DNA of 64,000 bases from Mycobacterium yunnanensis (GCF_025823185.1 NZ_JACKVK010000005.1:62001-126000), one strand, 5' to 3'; positions 8,261 to 17,685 are shown, counted from the first letter of the stretch. The notes: generated by a model from the sequence alone, not told the origin. Translations and numbers: made by a program.

Positions 8261-9904
8261 CGTGCTGCCGATGTGATTGGCCAGCACCCGGACGTAGGGC
8301 GCCACGGCGTCCAGTTCGTGTCCGGGCCTGGCGAAGATCTCGAGTAGCAGTTGGCGGTCGGCACCTCGCACGCCGACTGCCAGCACTGCGTGATAGCCAA
8401 GTGTCTCCAGCAGCGCCGCCTCGGCGGCGTCGCAGTCCTCCCGCCCCACGTCGGCGATGAACGCGGTACCGGGTAACGCCAACACCTGGTCCGTCCACGG
8501 ATAGTCCGCCAATCGGTACACGGTCCCCGCGTCGATCCTGCGGAGCTTCGAGAGTCCGGAGTACTCGTCGAGCATGCTGTCCACGCCGCGGATCGTGCGG
8601 ATGTACCCCGGCTCGGACGCGGTTTCCGACAGCGCCCACGCGGCCGCGTCGACCGCATTGTGAACCTGCATCGCAAGCACTTCCAGGGCGGCGACGAGGT
8701 CCAGGGGGGCATGCTCGTCGAGGATCGCCAGGACCCGCGGCACCAGCAGATCGATCGCCGACCTCGCGCCCTCCGTGCCGCCGGTGCGCCGGTGCGGTCC
8801 GTTCACGACGGGTCTGTCCACCCCGACGTTGTAGCGCCCCGGCCCCAGCCGCTTGGCGTCCAGCAGTGCGGCGTCGGCGGCAGCCAGAAGATCCTGTCCC
8901 GACCCGGTGTGCGGTCCCGAGAGGGTGGCTCCCCAGCTGAGGGTGACGTCGGTGCCGAGAATCCGCCGGACACGGTGGCTGGTCTCGCTGGCCAGTCGCT
9001 CGGCTGCCTCCAACGTTCGATTCGGTAGCAGCACGCAGAATTCGTCTCCACCGAGGCGCACCGCGGTGGCGTCGTCCTCGGAGGACGTCACCTCTCCGAG
9101 CACCGCGCCGACGTCGCGGAGCAGCGCGTCGCCAGCCGGATGTCCGTCGCGGTCGTTGACGGTCTTGAATCCGTCGAGGTCGCCGACGAGCAGCGCGACC
9201 GGGGTGCTCTGCCAGTCGATTTCAGAGAATTGGCGGTCGAGTTCGCGCCGGTTCGCCAGTCCGGTGAGGGGATCCTGGTGCGCGAAACGCCACACCGTAC
9301 TGAACAATTCGGACCGCCCGATGGCCACCGCCGCGTGCGCCGCGATGGCCTGCAGCAGCTGGACGTCGTCAGCCCCGAACCGCCGCCCGTCGACGCCGGT
9401 CGCCCAGAGCTCACCCCACATGGCGTCGTCGTGCATGATCGGGACCGCGAGCTCGCTCTCCTTGCCAAGGCGCTGAAGCCACTGCGCTTCGGTGGGGTTG
9501 GCGTCGGCCTCGTCGACGGAGAAGGTGTAGGGCTGGCCGTGGCGCAGCAACCTGATCACCGGACCGTCGTCGCGGACGTCGTAGATTTCGGCCTCGGGCC
9601 ATCGCTGCTCACCGAGGCCTAGGGTGCCGACGTTGATCAGCGTGCGGACGTGGGTCTCGGGCTCCCACCGGCTGATCGACACCGATGCCGCGTCGAGCGC
9701 CAGCTGGGCCTGCTCGGCAATGACCTCGAGGGCCTCGTCGAAGTAGTCGGCTCGCAACACGGCGCGGGAGATCCGCAGCAGAGCCCGCAGTACCGGCGCG
9801 TCGGCCACGTCGAGCTCGAAATCCGACGGGCCGCCCCGCGGCTCTCTGCCGGCCGTGGGCAGCGCCTTCAACGCACGACGACGCTGCAAGGCCCAATCCG
9901 GCAC
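8252..9904 (-). CDS. GAF-GGDEF diguanylate cyclase with a C-terminal GAF-like region
   Basis: About 550 residues. The order is an N-terminal GAF-type sensory domain (about 42-199), a GGDEF domain (about 208-365) with an intact GGDEF motif at 285-289, and a C-terminal region of about 160 residues that reads like a second GAF domain. The intact motif predicts synthesis of cyclic di-GMP from GTP. The RxxD inhibitory site expected five residues before the motif is absent, so product inhibition at that site is not expected. No transmembrane segment is seen, so it is cytoplasmic. The start is GTG at 9902-9904 with AAGGGGG upstream; a GTG at 9908-9910 is the alternative. Confidence 0.88.
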   Translation of the reverse strand: MPDWALQRRRALKALPTAGREPRGGPSDFELDVADAPVLRALLRISRAVLRADYFDEALEVIAEQAQLALDAASVSISRWEPETHVRTLINVGTLGLGEQRWPEAEIYDVRDDGPVIRLLRHGQPYTFSVDEADANPTEAQWLQRLGKESELAVPIMHDDAMWGELWATGVDGRRFGADDVQLLQAIAAHAAVAIGRSELFSTVWRFAHQDPLTGLANRRELDRQFSEIDWQSTPVALLVGDLDGFKTVNDRDGHPAGDALLRDVGAVLGEVTSSEDDATAVRLGGDEFCVLLPNRTLEAAERLASETSHRVRRILGTDVTLSWGATLSGPHTGSGQDLLAAADAALLDAKRLGPGRYNVGVDRPVVNGPHRRTGGTEGARSAIDLLVPRVLAILDEHAPLDLVAALEVLAMQVHNAVDAAAWALSETASEPGYIRTIRGVDSMLDEYSGLSKLRRIDAGTVYRLADYPWTDQVLALPGTAFIADVGREDCDAAEAALLETLGYHAVLAVGVRGADRQLLLEIFARPGHELDAVAPYVRVLANHIGSTAV

Positions 9905-10002
9905 CCACACCCCCTTGCGACGCCCCCGCGGGTAACGAATGTTACCGCCGCTTTCTGTGTGCTTACTTTGGCGTCCCCGAAGCATGCCCGCGGCGTCGGG
10001 CA

Positions 10003-10018
10003 TTCCGGCTAGCCCCCA
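10003..10018 (+). promoter_or_regulatory. 16-bp motif shared with the benzoylformate decarboxylase upstream region
   Basis: TTCCGGCTAGCCCCCA, found again without change at 18260-18275. Here it begins an inverted repeat, CCCCCAT (10013-10019) and ATGGGGG (10026-10032), separated by six bases. It lies about 60 bp upstream of the alsD start codon. A related GCTACCCCCCA lies upstream of the LuxR-type gene at 27387-27397, so a LuxR-type operator is a reasonable guess. Confidence 0.6.
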
Positions 10019-10076
10019 TCGGGGTATGGGGGTCAGCAACGTCGCCTCGGGGCGGGCTCTCGACCAGAGTTGGGTC

Positions 10077-10805
10077 ATGGCCCCCGACAGCACCGAACCC
10101 AACGAGATCTACCAGACCGCGACGATGGAGGCGCTGCTCGACGGCGTCTACGACGGTGACGTCGCCATCCGAGAGTTGCTCAGCCACGGCGACTTCGGAC
10201 TCGGAACCTTCAACGGTCTCGACGGCGAACTCCTGATGCTGGACTCGGTGTGCTACCAACTCCGGTCCGACGGCAGCGCGCAGGAAGCCGAACCCGACGA
10301 ACTCGTCCCATTCGCCGTCGTCACCCGCTTCCGACCGCAGCAGACCATCGAGGTGACCTCGGAGTCCGACAGAGCCGCGGTGACCGCCCTGGTCGACGAC
10401 GCCGTCGGGAGCGCCAACCTGATGGTCGCGGTGCGCATCAGCGGCGAGTTCGCCTCCGTCCGCACCCGCACCGTCAGCAAGCAACACGCCCCCTACCCGC
10501 CGTTCACCGAGGCCACCCGCGACCGAGGCGAGGTCACCATGATCGACGTGTCGGGCACGCTCGGCGGGTTCCGGATGCCCCAGTGGGTCTAAGGCATCTC
10601 GGTGGCGGGATACCACGCGCACTTCCTCGACGCCGATCACGCACGCGGCGGCCATGCCCTCGACTACCGCCTGCTGCGCGGCACCGTCGAGATCGGCGTC
10701 TGCTCCGACCTTCACCTCAGCCTGCCTCGGACACCGCAATTCGAGGCGGCCCATCTCTCCGACGTCGACGCCGACGGACAGATCCGTCAAACCGAAGGGC
10801 AGTGA
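10077..10805 (+). pseudogene. alsD: alpha-Acetolactate decarboxylase, interrupted by an in-frame stop
   Basis: Read through, this encodes 242 residues matching acetolactate decarboxylase, which converts 2-acetolactate to acetoin. The N-terminal family block (IYQTATMEALLDGVYDGD, then HGDFGLGTFNGLDGEL) is clear. A TAA at 10590-10592 (codon 172) interrupts the frame, and the same frame continues with [16 protein letters not shown] up to TGA at 10803-10805. The three metal-binding histidines (H180, H182, H193 in read-through numbering) lie after the stop, so the 171-residue product cannot be active. The start of alsS follows one base after the final stop. Sequencing error or readthrough are the alternatives. 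Confidence 0.85.
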
Positions 10806-10806
10806 C

Positions 10807-12473
10807 ATGAATTCACCGGCAACACGTTCCGCGCAGGGCATGGTCGACACGCTGTCGGCCTACGGCGTGCAGTTCATCTTCGGGATCCCCGGCGCCAAGG
10901 TCGACGCGGTGTTCGACGCACTCGACGACGGCGGTCCTCAATTGGTCGTGTGCCGCCACGAACAGAACGCCGCGTTCATGGCCGCCGCGGTCGGCCGGCT
11001 CACCGGCACACCCGGTGTCGCGCTGGTGACCTCGGGTCCTGGCACGACCAACCTGGCGACCGGCCTGGTGACCGCGAACACCGAGCAGGACCCCATGATC
11101 GCCATCTGCGGGGCCGTCGGGCGCGCCGATCGGCTCAAGCGCACGCATCAGTCGATGAATGCCGCCGCGATGCTCGCCTCGGTCACCAAGTTCACCGGCG
11201 AGGTCGCCCACCCGGACAACGCCCCTGAAGCGGTCGCCAACGCGTTCCGGGCCGCCACCACGGTGCCACGTGGGGCCGCCGCGGTGGTGATCCCGGCGGA
11301 CGTCGCCGCCGAACCGACCACGGCCGTCGTCACACCAGTTCCGGTGGGGCCGTTGGGAGCCGCACCGGCCGAATACGTCTTGCGCGCTGCCGATCTCATC
11401 CGCCGTGCCCAACGGCCCGTTGTCCTGGTCGGGATGCGCGGCGGCGATCCTCGGGCATGTGCGGCGATCCGGGATCTACTCGCCGTCACCGACCTCCCCG
11501 TCGTCGAGACGTTCCAGGCCGCGGGGGTCGTCTCCCGGGAGCTGGAGGGGCACTACGTGGGCCGGGTGGGCCTGTTCCGCAACCAACCCGGCGACGAACT
11601 GCTCGCCGAGGCCGACGTCCTGCTGACCGTGGGTTATGACCCCGTCGAGTACGACCCCCGGCTCTGGAACTCCGACCCCGCCCGCGTCGTCGTCCACGTC
11701 GACGAGGTGGCTGCCGACGTCGACGTGCACTATCAACCCGCGCTGGAACTGCGCGGCGACATCGACGCGACCGTGCGCGCCCTCACACCCGAGCTGTCGG
11801 GCCTGCGGCTGTCGGAGTCGTCGACCGCATCCGTCGACGAGAAGCGCGCCGCCCTGACCGCCATCGACGAGGACGCCGCGGCACATGCCGACACCGAGGT
11901 CGGGTCAACCCGGCCGCTCTGGTGCTCAAGATTCGCGACCTCGTCGACGACGACGCCACCGTCGCCTGCGACATCGGGTCGAACTACATCTACGCCGCCC
12001 GGCACCTCCGCGCCTACGAGCCACGCCGGCTGCTCTTCTCCAACGGACAGCAGACCCTCGGCGTGTCCCTGCCGTGGGCCATGGCCGCAGCGCTGGTGCG
12101 ACCGGGCACCCAGGTGGTCTCCATTTCCGGCGACGGCGGATTCCTCTTCAGCGCACAGGAATTGGAGACCGCCACCCGATTGGGCCTCAGCTTCACCCAC
12201 GTGATCATGCGCGACAACACCTACGACATGGTCTCCTTTCAGGAGAAGCTGAAGTACGGCCGCACCTCTGGGATCCTGTTGGCCGACTACGACGTCACCC
12301 ACTACGCGGCAGCGTTTGGGGCCACCGGTGTCCGCGTCAGCGGCCTCGCCGACTTCGAGCGAGCCTTCAAGGAATCGCTCGGCAACCCCGGCGTCACCAT
12401 CATCGACGTCTGCGTCGACTACCGGTCCAACACCGACCTGGCCAGGCAACTCCACGACGACGTCCTCGAATGA
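10807..12473 (+). pseudogene. alsS: Catabolic acetolactate synthase, frameshifted
   Basis: A ThDP-dependent enzyme of the AlsS/BudB type that condenses two pyruvates to 2-acetolactate. The first part (from ATG 10807) carries [15 protein letters not shown], the ThDP-activating Glu in [18 protein letters not shown] and [12 protein letters not shown]. Past about 11880 the reading frame loses family similarity. The remaining roughly 190 codons resume in the frame one base earlier ([29 protein letters not shown], the ThDP/Mg site GDGGFLFS) to a stop at 12471-12473. One missing base near 11885-11900 accounts for this. The gene follows alsD at one base, so the pair forms an acetoin operon. Confidence 0.86.
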
Positions 12474-12512
12474 CACCATCGACCCAGACCACGCACCCAA
12501 AGGAGCCAAAGC

Positions 12513-12875
12513 ATGATTCGCGCCTACCGTCTGTACACCGGTCCCGACGGGAACTCCCACGTCGAGCGCGGCAGCATCACCGGCGAACAACTGGTGGACG
12601 CCGAATCGATCGAATTCAAGGAGACCGCACCGCATTCGTCGTTCGACTGGCACAACGATCCGATCCCGCAGTACGTCATCACGCTGTCGGGCGTGCTGGA
12701 GTTCACGACGGTCGGCGGCGAGACCTTCACCATCCACCCGGGTGACGTGCTGCTGGCCGTCGACCACACCGGCACCGGCCACGAGTGGCGGCTACTGGAC
12801 GACGCACCGTGGAAGCGCGCCTACGTGGTGTTCAAGACCGGTGCGGACACGCACTTCGTGCCCGACCCGGCCTGA
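12513..12875 (+). CDS. Cupin-domain protein
   Basis: A 120-residue single-domain beta-barrel protein. The first conserved cupin motif is degenerate (FDWHNDPIPQYVITLSG) and the second is HPGDVLLAVDHTGTGHEW, which leaves His residues that could bind a metal. It starts 39 bp after alsS behind AGGAG and so probably belongs to the same transcript. The role is unknown; small cupins may be enzymes (isomerases, dioxygenases) or binding proteins. Confidence 0.82.
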   Translation: MIRAYRLYTGPDGNSHVERGSITGEQLVDAESIEFKETAPHSSFDWHNDPIPQYVITLSGVLEFTTVGGETFTIHPGDVLLAVDHTGTGHEWRLLDDAPWKRAYVVFKTGADTHFVPDPA

Positions 12876-12882
12876 ACGTACG

Positions 12883-13323
12883 GTGGACCGCCCCGTCACC
12901 CTCGAAACCCTCGGGGCCTGGGTGATCAAGTGCAACCCCCGCAAGACCGACGTCGAGCCGATGCGCGCCGCCGGTGAGACGAAGCCGTCGTGGTGCGTCG
13001 CCGACAACTACCGGACTCGGCTGATCCGTCCGGCCCAGAAGGTCCTGTTCTGGGTGTCGGCGCACCCACGGCGCGGCTTCTGGGGTGCCGGCGAGGTCAC
13101 CGGCGACGTCACCCTCGACGAGGGTCGGCTTCACGTGCCGGTCCGCATTCCGATGTTCGACGACCCCCTGACAGCCGACGAGCTGAGCTCGGCGGGGCTC
13201 GACTCCATGGAGGTGTTCCGCTCGCCGCAGCAGGCCAACCCGTCCTGGCTCAGCAGAGCCGAGCTGGCGCTGATCGAGCCGCTGCTCGCGTCGCGGGTGC
13301 TCAGAGCCATCGGCGAGACATAA
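12883..13323 (+). CDS. EVE/PUA-like domain protein
   Basis: A 146-residue protein starting at GTG 12883, seven bases after the cupin gene. The pattern AWVIKCNP, then SWCVADNYRTRLIRPAQKVLFWVSA and GFWGAGEVTGDV, fits the EVE domain of the PUA-like superfamily: an aromatic near the start, a basic patch, a short strand with GD/Q, and an aromatic pair. EVE domains read modified bases in DNA or RNA and are common next to defence genes, but no defence gene is seen here. Family assignment is by eye. Confidence 0.55.
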   Translation: MDRPVTLETLGAWVIKCNPRKTDVEPMRAAGETKPSWCVADNYRTRLIRPAQKVLFWVSAHPRRGFWGAGEVTGDVTLDEGRLHVPVRIPMFDDPLTADELSSAGLDSMEVFRSPQQANPSWLSRAELALIEPLLASRVLRAIGET

Positions 13324-13405
13324 TCGTCGGTGACGACACGCCGTCAGAGGTCGCCACCGCTGATGTCTCGGTGTCGGGAGACCCATCCTCGGAGGGAGAC
13401 ACACG

Positions 13406-14053
13406 GTGAGCACGCACTACGGCGCCATCGCATTCACCGACGCCGTCGTGGACGTGCAGCGAGAACACGGCAGCGACGGGTTCTACGGCCGTAAGCGCGT
13501 TCAGGGCCGGGCCGCTCCAGGCACCGACGCGCTGACCGACGACGAACGCGAATACCTGGCCGACCGGGACGGGTTCTATCTCGCCTCCGTCAGCGAGACC
13601 GGCTGGCCATACGTTCAATTCCGCGGCGGGCCAACGGGTTTCCTGCGCGTCGTCGACGAACACACCATCGGCTGGGCCGACTTCCGTGGCAACCTGCAAT
13701 ACATCACCACCGGCAACGTCAGCGGGGACGACCGCGTCGCACTGATCGTCTTGGACTACGCGCAGCGTCGCCGGCTGAAGATCTTCGGGCATGCGCGCGT
13801 CGTCACCGTCACCGACGACCCGGCACTGGTGAAGAGCTTCGCCGACCCGGACTATGCCGCCGACGTCGAGCGTGCCGTCCTCGTCACCGTCGAGGCCTTC
13901 GACTGGAACTGCCAGCAGCACATCACTCCGCGATACAGTGCCGCCGAACTCGAACCGCACCTCGCGCCGTTGCGCCAGCAACTGGCCGACCTACGGGCCG
14001 AGAACGCCCGGCTGCGCGAGGGACTCGAAGGCGGTGAACCGCACGCCCGTTAG
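13406..14053 (+). CDS. Pyridoxamine 5'-phosphate oxidase-family flavoprotein
   Basis: A 215-residue split-barrel flavin-binding protein. The N-terminus (HYGAIAFTDAVVDVQREHGS) and the core (DGFYLASVSETGWPYVQFRGGP, DFRGNLQYITTGN, LKIFGHARVV) are typical of a PNPOx-like subgroup that binds FMN or F420. The last 30 residues form a short coiled coil (LRQQLADLRAENARLREGLEG). The start is GTG at 13406 with GGAGGGA upstream. The substrate is unknown. Confidence 0.82.
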   Translation: MSTHYGAIAFTDAVVDVQREHGSDGFYGRKRVQGRAAPGTDALTDDEREYLADRDGFYLASVSETGWPYVQFRGGPTGFLRVVDEHTIGWADFRGNLQYITTGNVSGDDRVALIVLDYAQRRRLKIFGHARVVTVTDDPALVKSFADPDYAADVERAVLVTVEAFDWNCQQHITPRYSAAELEPHLAPLRQQLADLRAENARLREGLEGGEPHAR

Positions 14054-14084
14054 TGTGCAGTGGTCGGCCCCAGCGAACTGACCG

Positions 14085-15134
14085 ATGGAAGAGATGAGCG
14101 CAGTCATGACCGCAGCAGCAGAGACCTCGGAGCTCGAGTCCCGAGTCGGCCACCACTATCAGGCCGACGGCACCTACCTCGTCGGACGCGAGAAGGTCCG
14201 CGAATTTGCGCGCGCCGTGCAGAACTACCATCCCGCGCACTGGGACGTCGCCGCGGCCGAAGCGCTGGGCTTCCCCGATCTGGTGGCCCCGCTGACCTTC
14301 ACCTCTGCCCCCGCCATGGCCTGCAACCAGCGCATGTTCGAGTCGGTCGTCATCGGATACGACATGTACCTGCAGACCGAAGAGGTCTTCGAACAGCACC
14401 GACCGATCGTGGCCGGAGACGAGCTGACGGTCGACGTCGAGTTGACCTCGGTTCGCCGAATCGCCGGCCGCGACCTGATCACCGTGACCAACACCTTCAC
14501 CGATGCCGACGGCGAACGGGTCCACACGCTGCACACCACCGTCGTGGGCGTCACGGGCGATGACGTCGACCCGGCAATCCGCTCGAAGATTCAGGGCGTG
14601 ATGATGCACGACGTCAACCTGCTCGGGGTCGACGAGTCCGGCGACTACGAGAAGACGGTGCGGCCCGACGGTGCCGCCCGGATCTCCGAGGGAGCCGCCA
14701 CCCGCACGCCGACGACGCCGTCCTTCGACGAGGTCGCGGTGGGCGACGATCTGCCGATCCATCACGCGCGGCTCTCCCGCGGCGATCTGGTGAACTACGC
14801 CGGCGTGTCCGGCGACGCCAATCCGCTGCACTGGGATCCGGACATCGCCAAGCTGGCCGGGCAGCCGGACGTGATCGCGCATGGCATGTTGACGATGGGT
14901 CTCGGCGCCGGCTTCGGCTCGTCCTGGTTGGGCGATCCCGGCGCGATCACCCGCTACGCGATCCGGCTGTCGCAGCCCGCCGTCGTGCCGGCCTCCGGCG
15001 GCGCGGACATCGAGTTTGGCGGCCGAATCAAGTCGCTCGACCCGCAGACCCGCACCGGCGTCGTCATCGTCACCGCCAAATCGGCCGGCCGCAAGATCTT
15101 CGGGCTGGCCACCCTCGAGGTTCGTTTCCGCTGA
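14085..15134 (+). CDS. Fused (3R)-hydroxyacyl-ACP/CoA dehydratase, HadA-HadB-like (two MaoC hotdog domains)
   Basis: A 349-residue protein with two hotdog domains. The N-terminal one (about 20-165) resembles HadA (YLVGREKVREFARAVQNYHPAHWD). The C-terminal one (about 210-345) is MaoC/HadB-like, with the hydratase-2 signature YAGVSGDANPLHWDPDIA in which Asp and His are catalytic, followed by VIAHGMLTMGL. It should dehydrate 3-hydroxyacyl thioesters in fatty-acid or mycolate-type chain elongation. ATG codons at 14097 and 14106 are possible alternative starts. Its stop is four bases from the convergent kinase gene. Confidence 0.88.
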   Translation: MEEMSAVMTAAAETSELESRVGHHYQADGTYLVGREKVREFARAVQNYHPAHWDVAAAEALGFPDLVAPLTFTSAPAMACNQRMFESVVIGYDMYLQTEEVFEQHRPIVAGDELTVDVELTSVRRIAGRDLITVTNTFTDADGERVHTLHTTVVGVTGDDVDPAIRSKIQGVMMHDVNLLGVDESGDYEKTVRPDGAARISEGAATRTPTTPSFDEVAVGDDLPIHHARLSRGDLVNYAGVSGDANPLHWDPDIAKLAGQPDVIAHGMLTMGLGAGFGSSWLGDPGAITRYAIRLSQPAVVPASGGADIEFGGRIKSLDPQTRTGVVIVTAKSAGRKIFGLATLEVRFR

Positions 15135-15138
15135 CCCG

Positions 15139-16602
15139 TCAGGAGGCGGGACCCGACCCCATCACCAGGGTGATGGTGGCATTGTTCGCCGCGAGCAGCC
15201 GCGCGTGGGGGTTCGTCGCCAACACGCGGTCCTTGGACTCCGGGAGCGACGGCAGATACGCCTGCCGGAACTGCTGGAAACCGGCGCCGGTCAGCACCCG
15301 GATGGCATCGGCGTAGGACATCGACGCGACGTCGGGGACCTCGAGGAGGGGCCCGGGTGGCTGACGTCGGCCGGGGCCAGTCGACGCCTCGATGACGACC
15401 TCCGATCCGGCCGCCACCGCGGTCCCGGCCGAGGGGTCGGTGTCGATGACGTGCTCGGCGGGAACGCTCGGATGCGCCATCGTCTCGACGCGTGTACTCA
15501 GACCGCGGTCGTGCAACACCGCTACGGCCTCGGAGACGCTGCGGCCGCGCACGTCGGGGAGCGCCTCGGCGGTGGTCCCGCCCCCAAAGGTGCCCAGCCC
15601 AACGGCGACGGCACCCGCCACGACGAGCACCACCACCGCGGCGACGGCCGCCACTCGACGGGACACCGCGGGCGCCGGCGCCGGCCGACCCGCCCCGCGC
15701 GCCCCGGCGAGCGGCAACGGCGACGTGGACTCCGCAGCGCGTCGGACCGCCGCATAGGGCACGTCGCCGTTGAGGAGACGGATGAGGTCGACGCGCATGT
15801 CGGCAGCCGACTGATAGCGCTCGCCGGGGTCCTTGGCCATCGCCTTGGCGACGACGGCGTCGAACGCCGGCGTCAGGGCGGCGTCGAGGCTGGAGGGCTT
15901 GACCGGCTCCTGGTGCACGTGCTGGTAGACGATCGAGACCGGTGAGTCACCGGTGAAGGGCGTCTGGCCGGTGGCGAGTTCGTACAACACGCAGCCCGCG
16001 GAGTAGACGTCGGAGCGGGCGTCGACCTCACCACCGCGGGCCTGCTCCGGCGACAAGTAGTGCGCGGTGCCCATGACCGCACCCGACCCGGTGCTGCCGT
16101 GTTCCCCGTCGGCGAGCGCACGGGCGATGCCGAAGTCGACGACCTTCACGGCCCCCGTCTTGGTCAGCATGATGTTGGCGGGCTTGACGTCTCGATGGAT
16201 GACACCGCTTCGGTGGCTGAACTCCAACGCCTCGCACACGTCGGCGATCACCGAGACGGCACGCCGCGGGGTCATCGCACCGCGGTCGCGCACCACGTCG
16301 CGCAGCGTCGGGCCGTCGACGAACTCCATCACGATGTACATCGGCGTGCCGGCGGACGCGTCCGCCGCACCGGTGTCGTAGACCGCGGCGATGCCGCGGT
16401 GGTTGAGACCCGCCGTCTTCTGCGCCTCCCGGCGGAACCGTGCACCGACCGCGGCGTCCTTGGCCAGGTCGGCATGCAGAACCTTGACCGCGACGTCGCG
16501 GTCGAGTCGCAGGTCCCGGGCCAGGTGTACCTCTGACATGCCGCCGATGCCGACGAGCTCGTGCAGTTCATATCGGTCGGCGAAGCGTCGCGGCGTGCTC
16601 AC
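15139..16602 (-). CDS. Transmembrane Ser/Thr protein kinase with two PASTA domains (PknB-like)
   Basis: A 487-residue eukaryotic-type kinase. The kinase domain spans about 11-275, with a Gly-rich loop GIGGMSEV, ATP-binding Lys40, HRDVKPAN (catalytic Asp138) and DFG at 156-158. The activation loop contains a threonine in GTAHYLSPEQ. A single membrane helix lies near 315-340 and two PASTA repeats fill the outside (about 347-412 and 420-485). PASTA domains sense peptidoglycan fragments or lipid II. PknB itself has four PASTA domains and lies in a cell-division operon, so this is a paralogue. The start is GTG at 16600-16602; a tandem duplication affects it (see findings). Confidence 0.92.
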   Translation of the reverse strand: MSTPRRFADRYELHELVGIGGMSEVHLARDLRLDRDVAVKVLHADLAKDAAVGARFRREAQKTAGLNHRGIAAVYDTGAADASAGTPMYIVMEFVDGPTLRDVVRDRGAMTPRRAVSVIADVCEALEFSHRSGVIHRDVKPANIMLTKTGAVKVVDFGIARALADGEHGSTGSGAVMGTAHYLSPEQARGGEVDARSDVYSAGCVLYELATGQTPFTGDSPVSIVYQHVHQEPVKPSSLDAALTPAFDAVVAKAMAKDPGERYQSAADMRVDLIRLLNGDVPYAAVRRAAESTSPLPLAGARGAGRPAPAPAVSRRVAAVAAVVVLVVAGAVAVGLGTFGGGTTAEALPDVRGRSVSEAVAVLHDRGLSTRVETMAHPSVPAEHVIDTDPSAGTAVAAGSEVVIEASTGPGRRQPPGPLLEVPDVASMSYADAIRVLTGAGFQQFRQAYLPSLPESKDRVLATNPHARLLAANNATITLVMGSGPAS

Positions 16603-16783
16603 GGCGTGCTCATCTCCACGTCACGACGGGCGTCTGCGGTGGTGGCACCCGTCGATCCTGACACGCGACGGGCGTTGCCTCGCTCTATTGCGGTTCCCCG
16701 GATGAATCGGCGCGCGGCGCGGCGTTCGAGGGGGCAGACGGGTCACCCGACTCGCTCGAATGATGAGAAGAGGAAGTGCGCAC

Positions 16784-17668
16784 ATGAGCTTGGTGGATGA
16801 ACTGGTTCCCTCTCGCTACGCGGTTCAGGTCGGCGACGTGGACGTGATGGTGATCAGCGACGGGGTTCTCCCGATCACGGCCTCCACCCTGGCCACCAAT
16901 GTTCCCCCCGCCGACCTGTCGGCGTGGCTGAAGGACATGTACCTGCCCCCGGAAGTCACGGACTGGCCGCTCAACGTGGCGGTGGTGCGCAGCGGCGACA
17001 AGACCATATTGGTGGATTCCGGTCTGGGAACGGAGTTTCCGGGCTTCCCCCGGGCAGGTCAGCTCGCGGCGCGACTGGACGCCGCGGGCGTCGACGCGGC
17101 GTCGGTGACCGACGTGGTCCTCACCCACCTGCACATGGACCACATCGGTGGGCTACTCGTCGACGGTCTGCGGGGCCGGCTGCGAACGGACCTGAGGGTT
17201 CACGTGGCGGCCGCCGAGGCGGAGTTCTGGGAGGCGCCGGACTTCTCCCGCACCGTGATGCCGGCGCCCATCCCCGAGGTCCTCCGCTCGACCGCCGCAC
17301 GCTTCCTCGACGTGTACCGGGGTCGACTGCACACGTTCGAGTCGGACGTCGAGGTGGCGCCAGGGGTCGTGGTGCGCCGCACCGGCGGTCACACGCCGGG
17401 CCACAGCATCGTCCGGGTCGAATCCGGCGACGATGCGCTGACGTTCGCCGGCGACGCCGTCTTCCAGCCGGGCTTCGAGAACCCCAGTTGGCAGAACGGA
17501 TTCGAACACGATCCCGAGGAGTCGACCCGGGTACGGCTGGCGCTTCTCAAGGAGCTGGCGGCCACGGGCGAGCAATTGGTGGCCACCCATCTACCGTTCC
17601 CGTCGCTGTGCCACGTCGCAGAGGCAGGCAACGCCTACCGCTTCGTGCCGAGCGTGTGGGACTACTGA
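16784..17668 (+). CDS. MBL-fold metallo-hydrolase
   Basis: A 294-residue metallo-beta-lactamase-fold protein with the metal motif THLHMDHIGG (HxHxDH), a later His in GGHTPGHS, an Asp in FAGDAVF and a C-terminal His in ATHLPFP. All metal ligands are therefore in place for a dinuclear zinc or iron hydrolase. The start at ATG 16784 has GAGGAAG upstream; an in-frame ATG eight codons earlier is less well placed. The substrate is not known: relatives include lactonases and glyoxalase II-like thioesterases. Confidence 0.88.
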   Translation: MSLVDELVPSRYAVQVGDVDVMVISDGVLPITASTLATNVPPADLSAWLKDMYLPPEVTDWPLNVAVVRSGDKTILVDSGLGTEFPGFPRAGQLAARLDAAGVDAASVTDVVLTHLHMDHIGGLLVDGLRGRLRTDLRVHVAAAEAEFWEAPDFSRTVMPAPIPEVLRSTAARFLDVYRGRLHTFESDVEVAPGVVVRRTGGHTPGHSIVRVESGDDALTFAGDAVFQPGFENPSWQNGFEHDPEESTRVRLALLKELAATGEQLVATHLPFPSLCHVAEAGNAYRFVPSVWDY

Positions 17669-17685
17669 CCGCCTAGTCTTCCCGT

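Noticed and set aside
9984..10003. ATGCCCG/CGGGCAT inverted repeat as a terminator for an upstream gene
   Set aside because: It lies between divergent starts (GGDEF and alsD), where no transcript needs to end. With a 7-bp stem it is more likely chance or part of the regulatory region.
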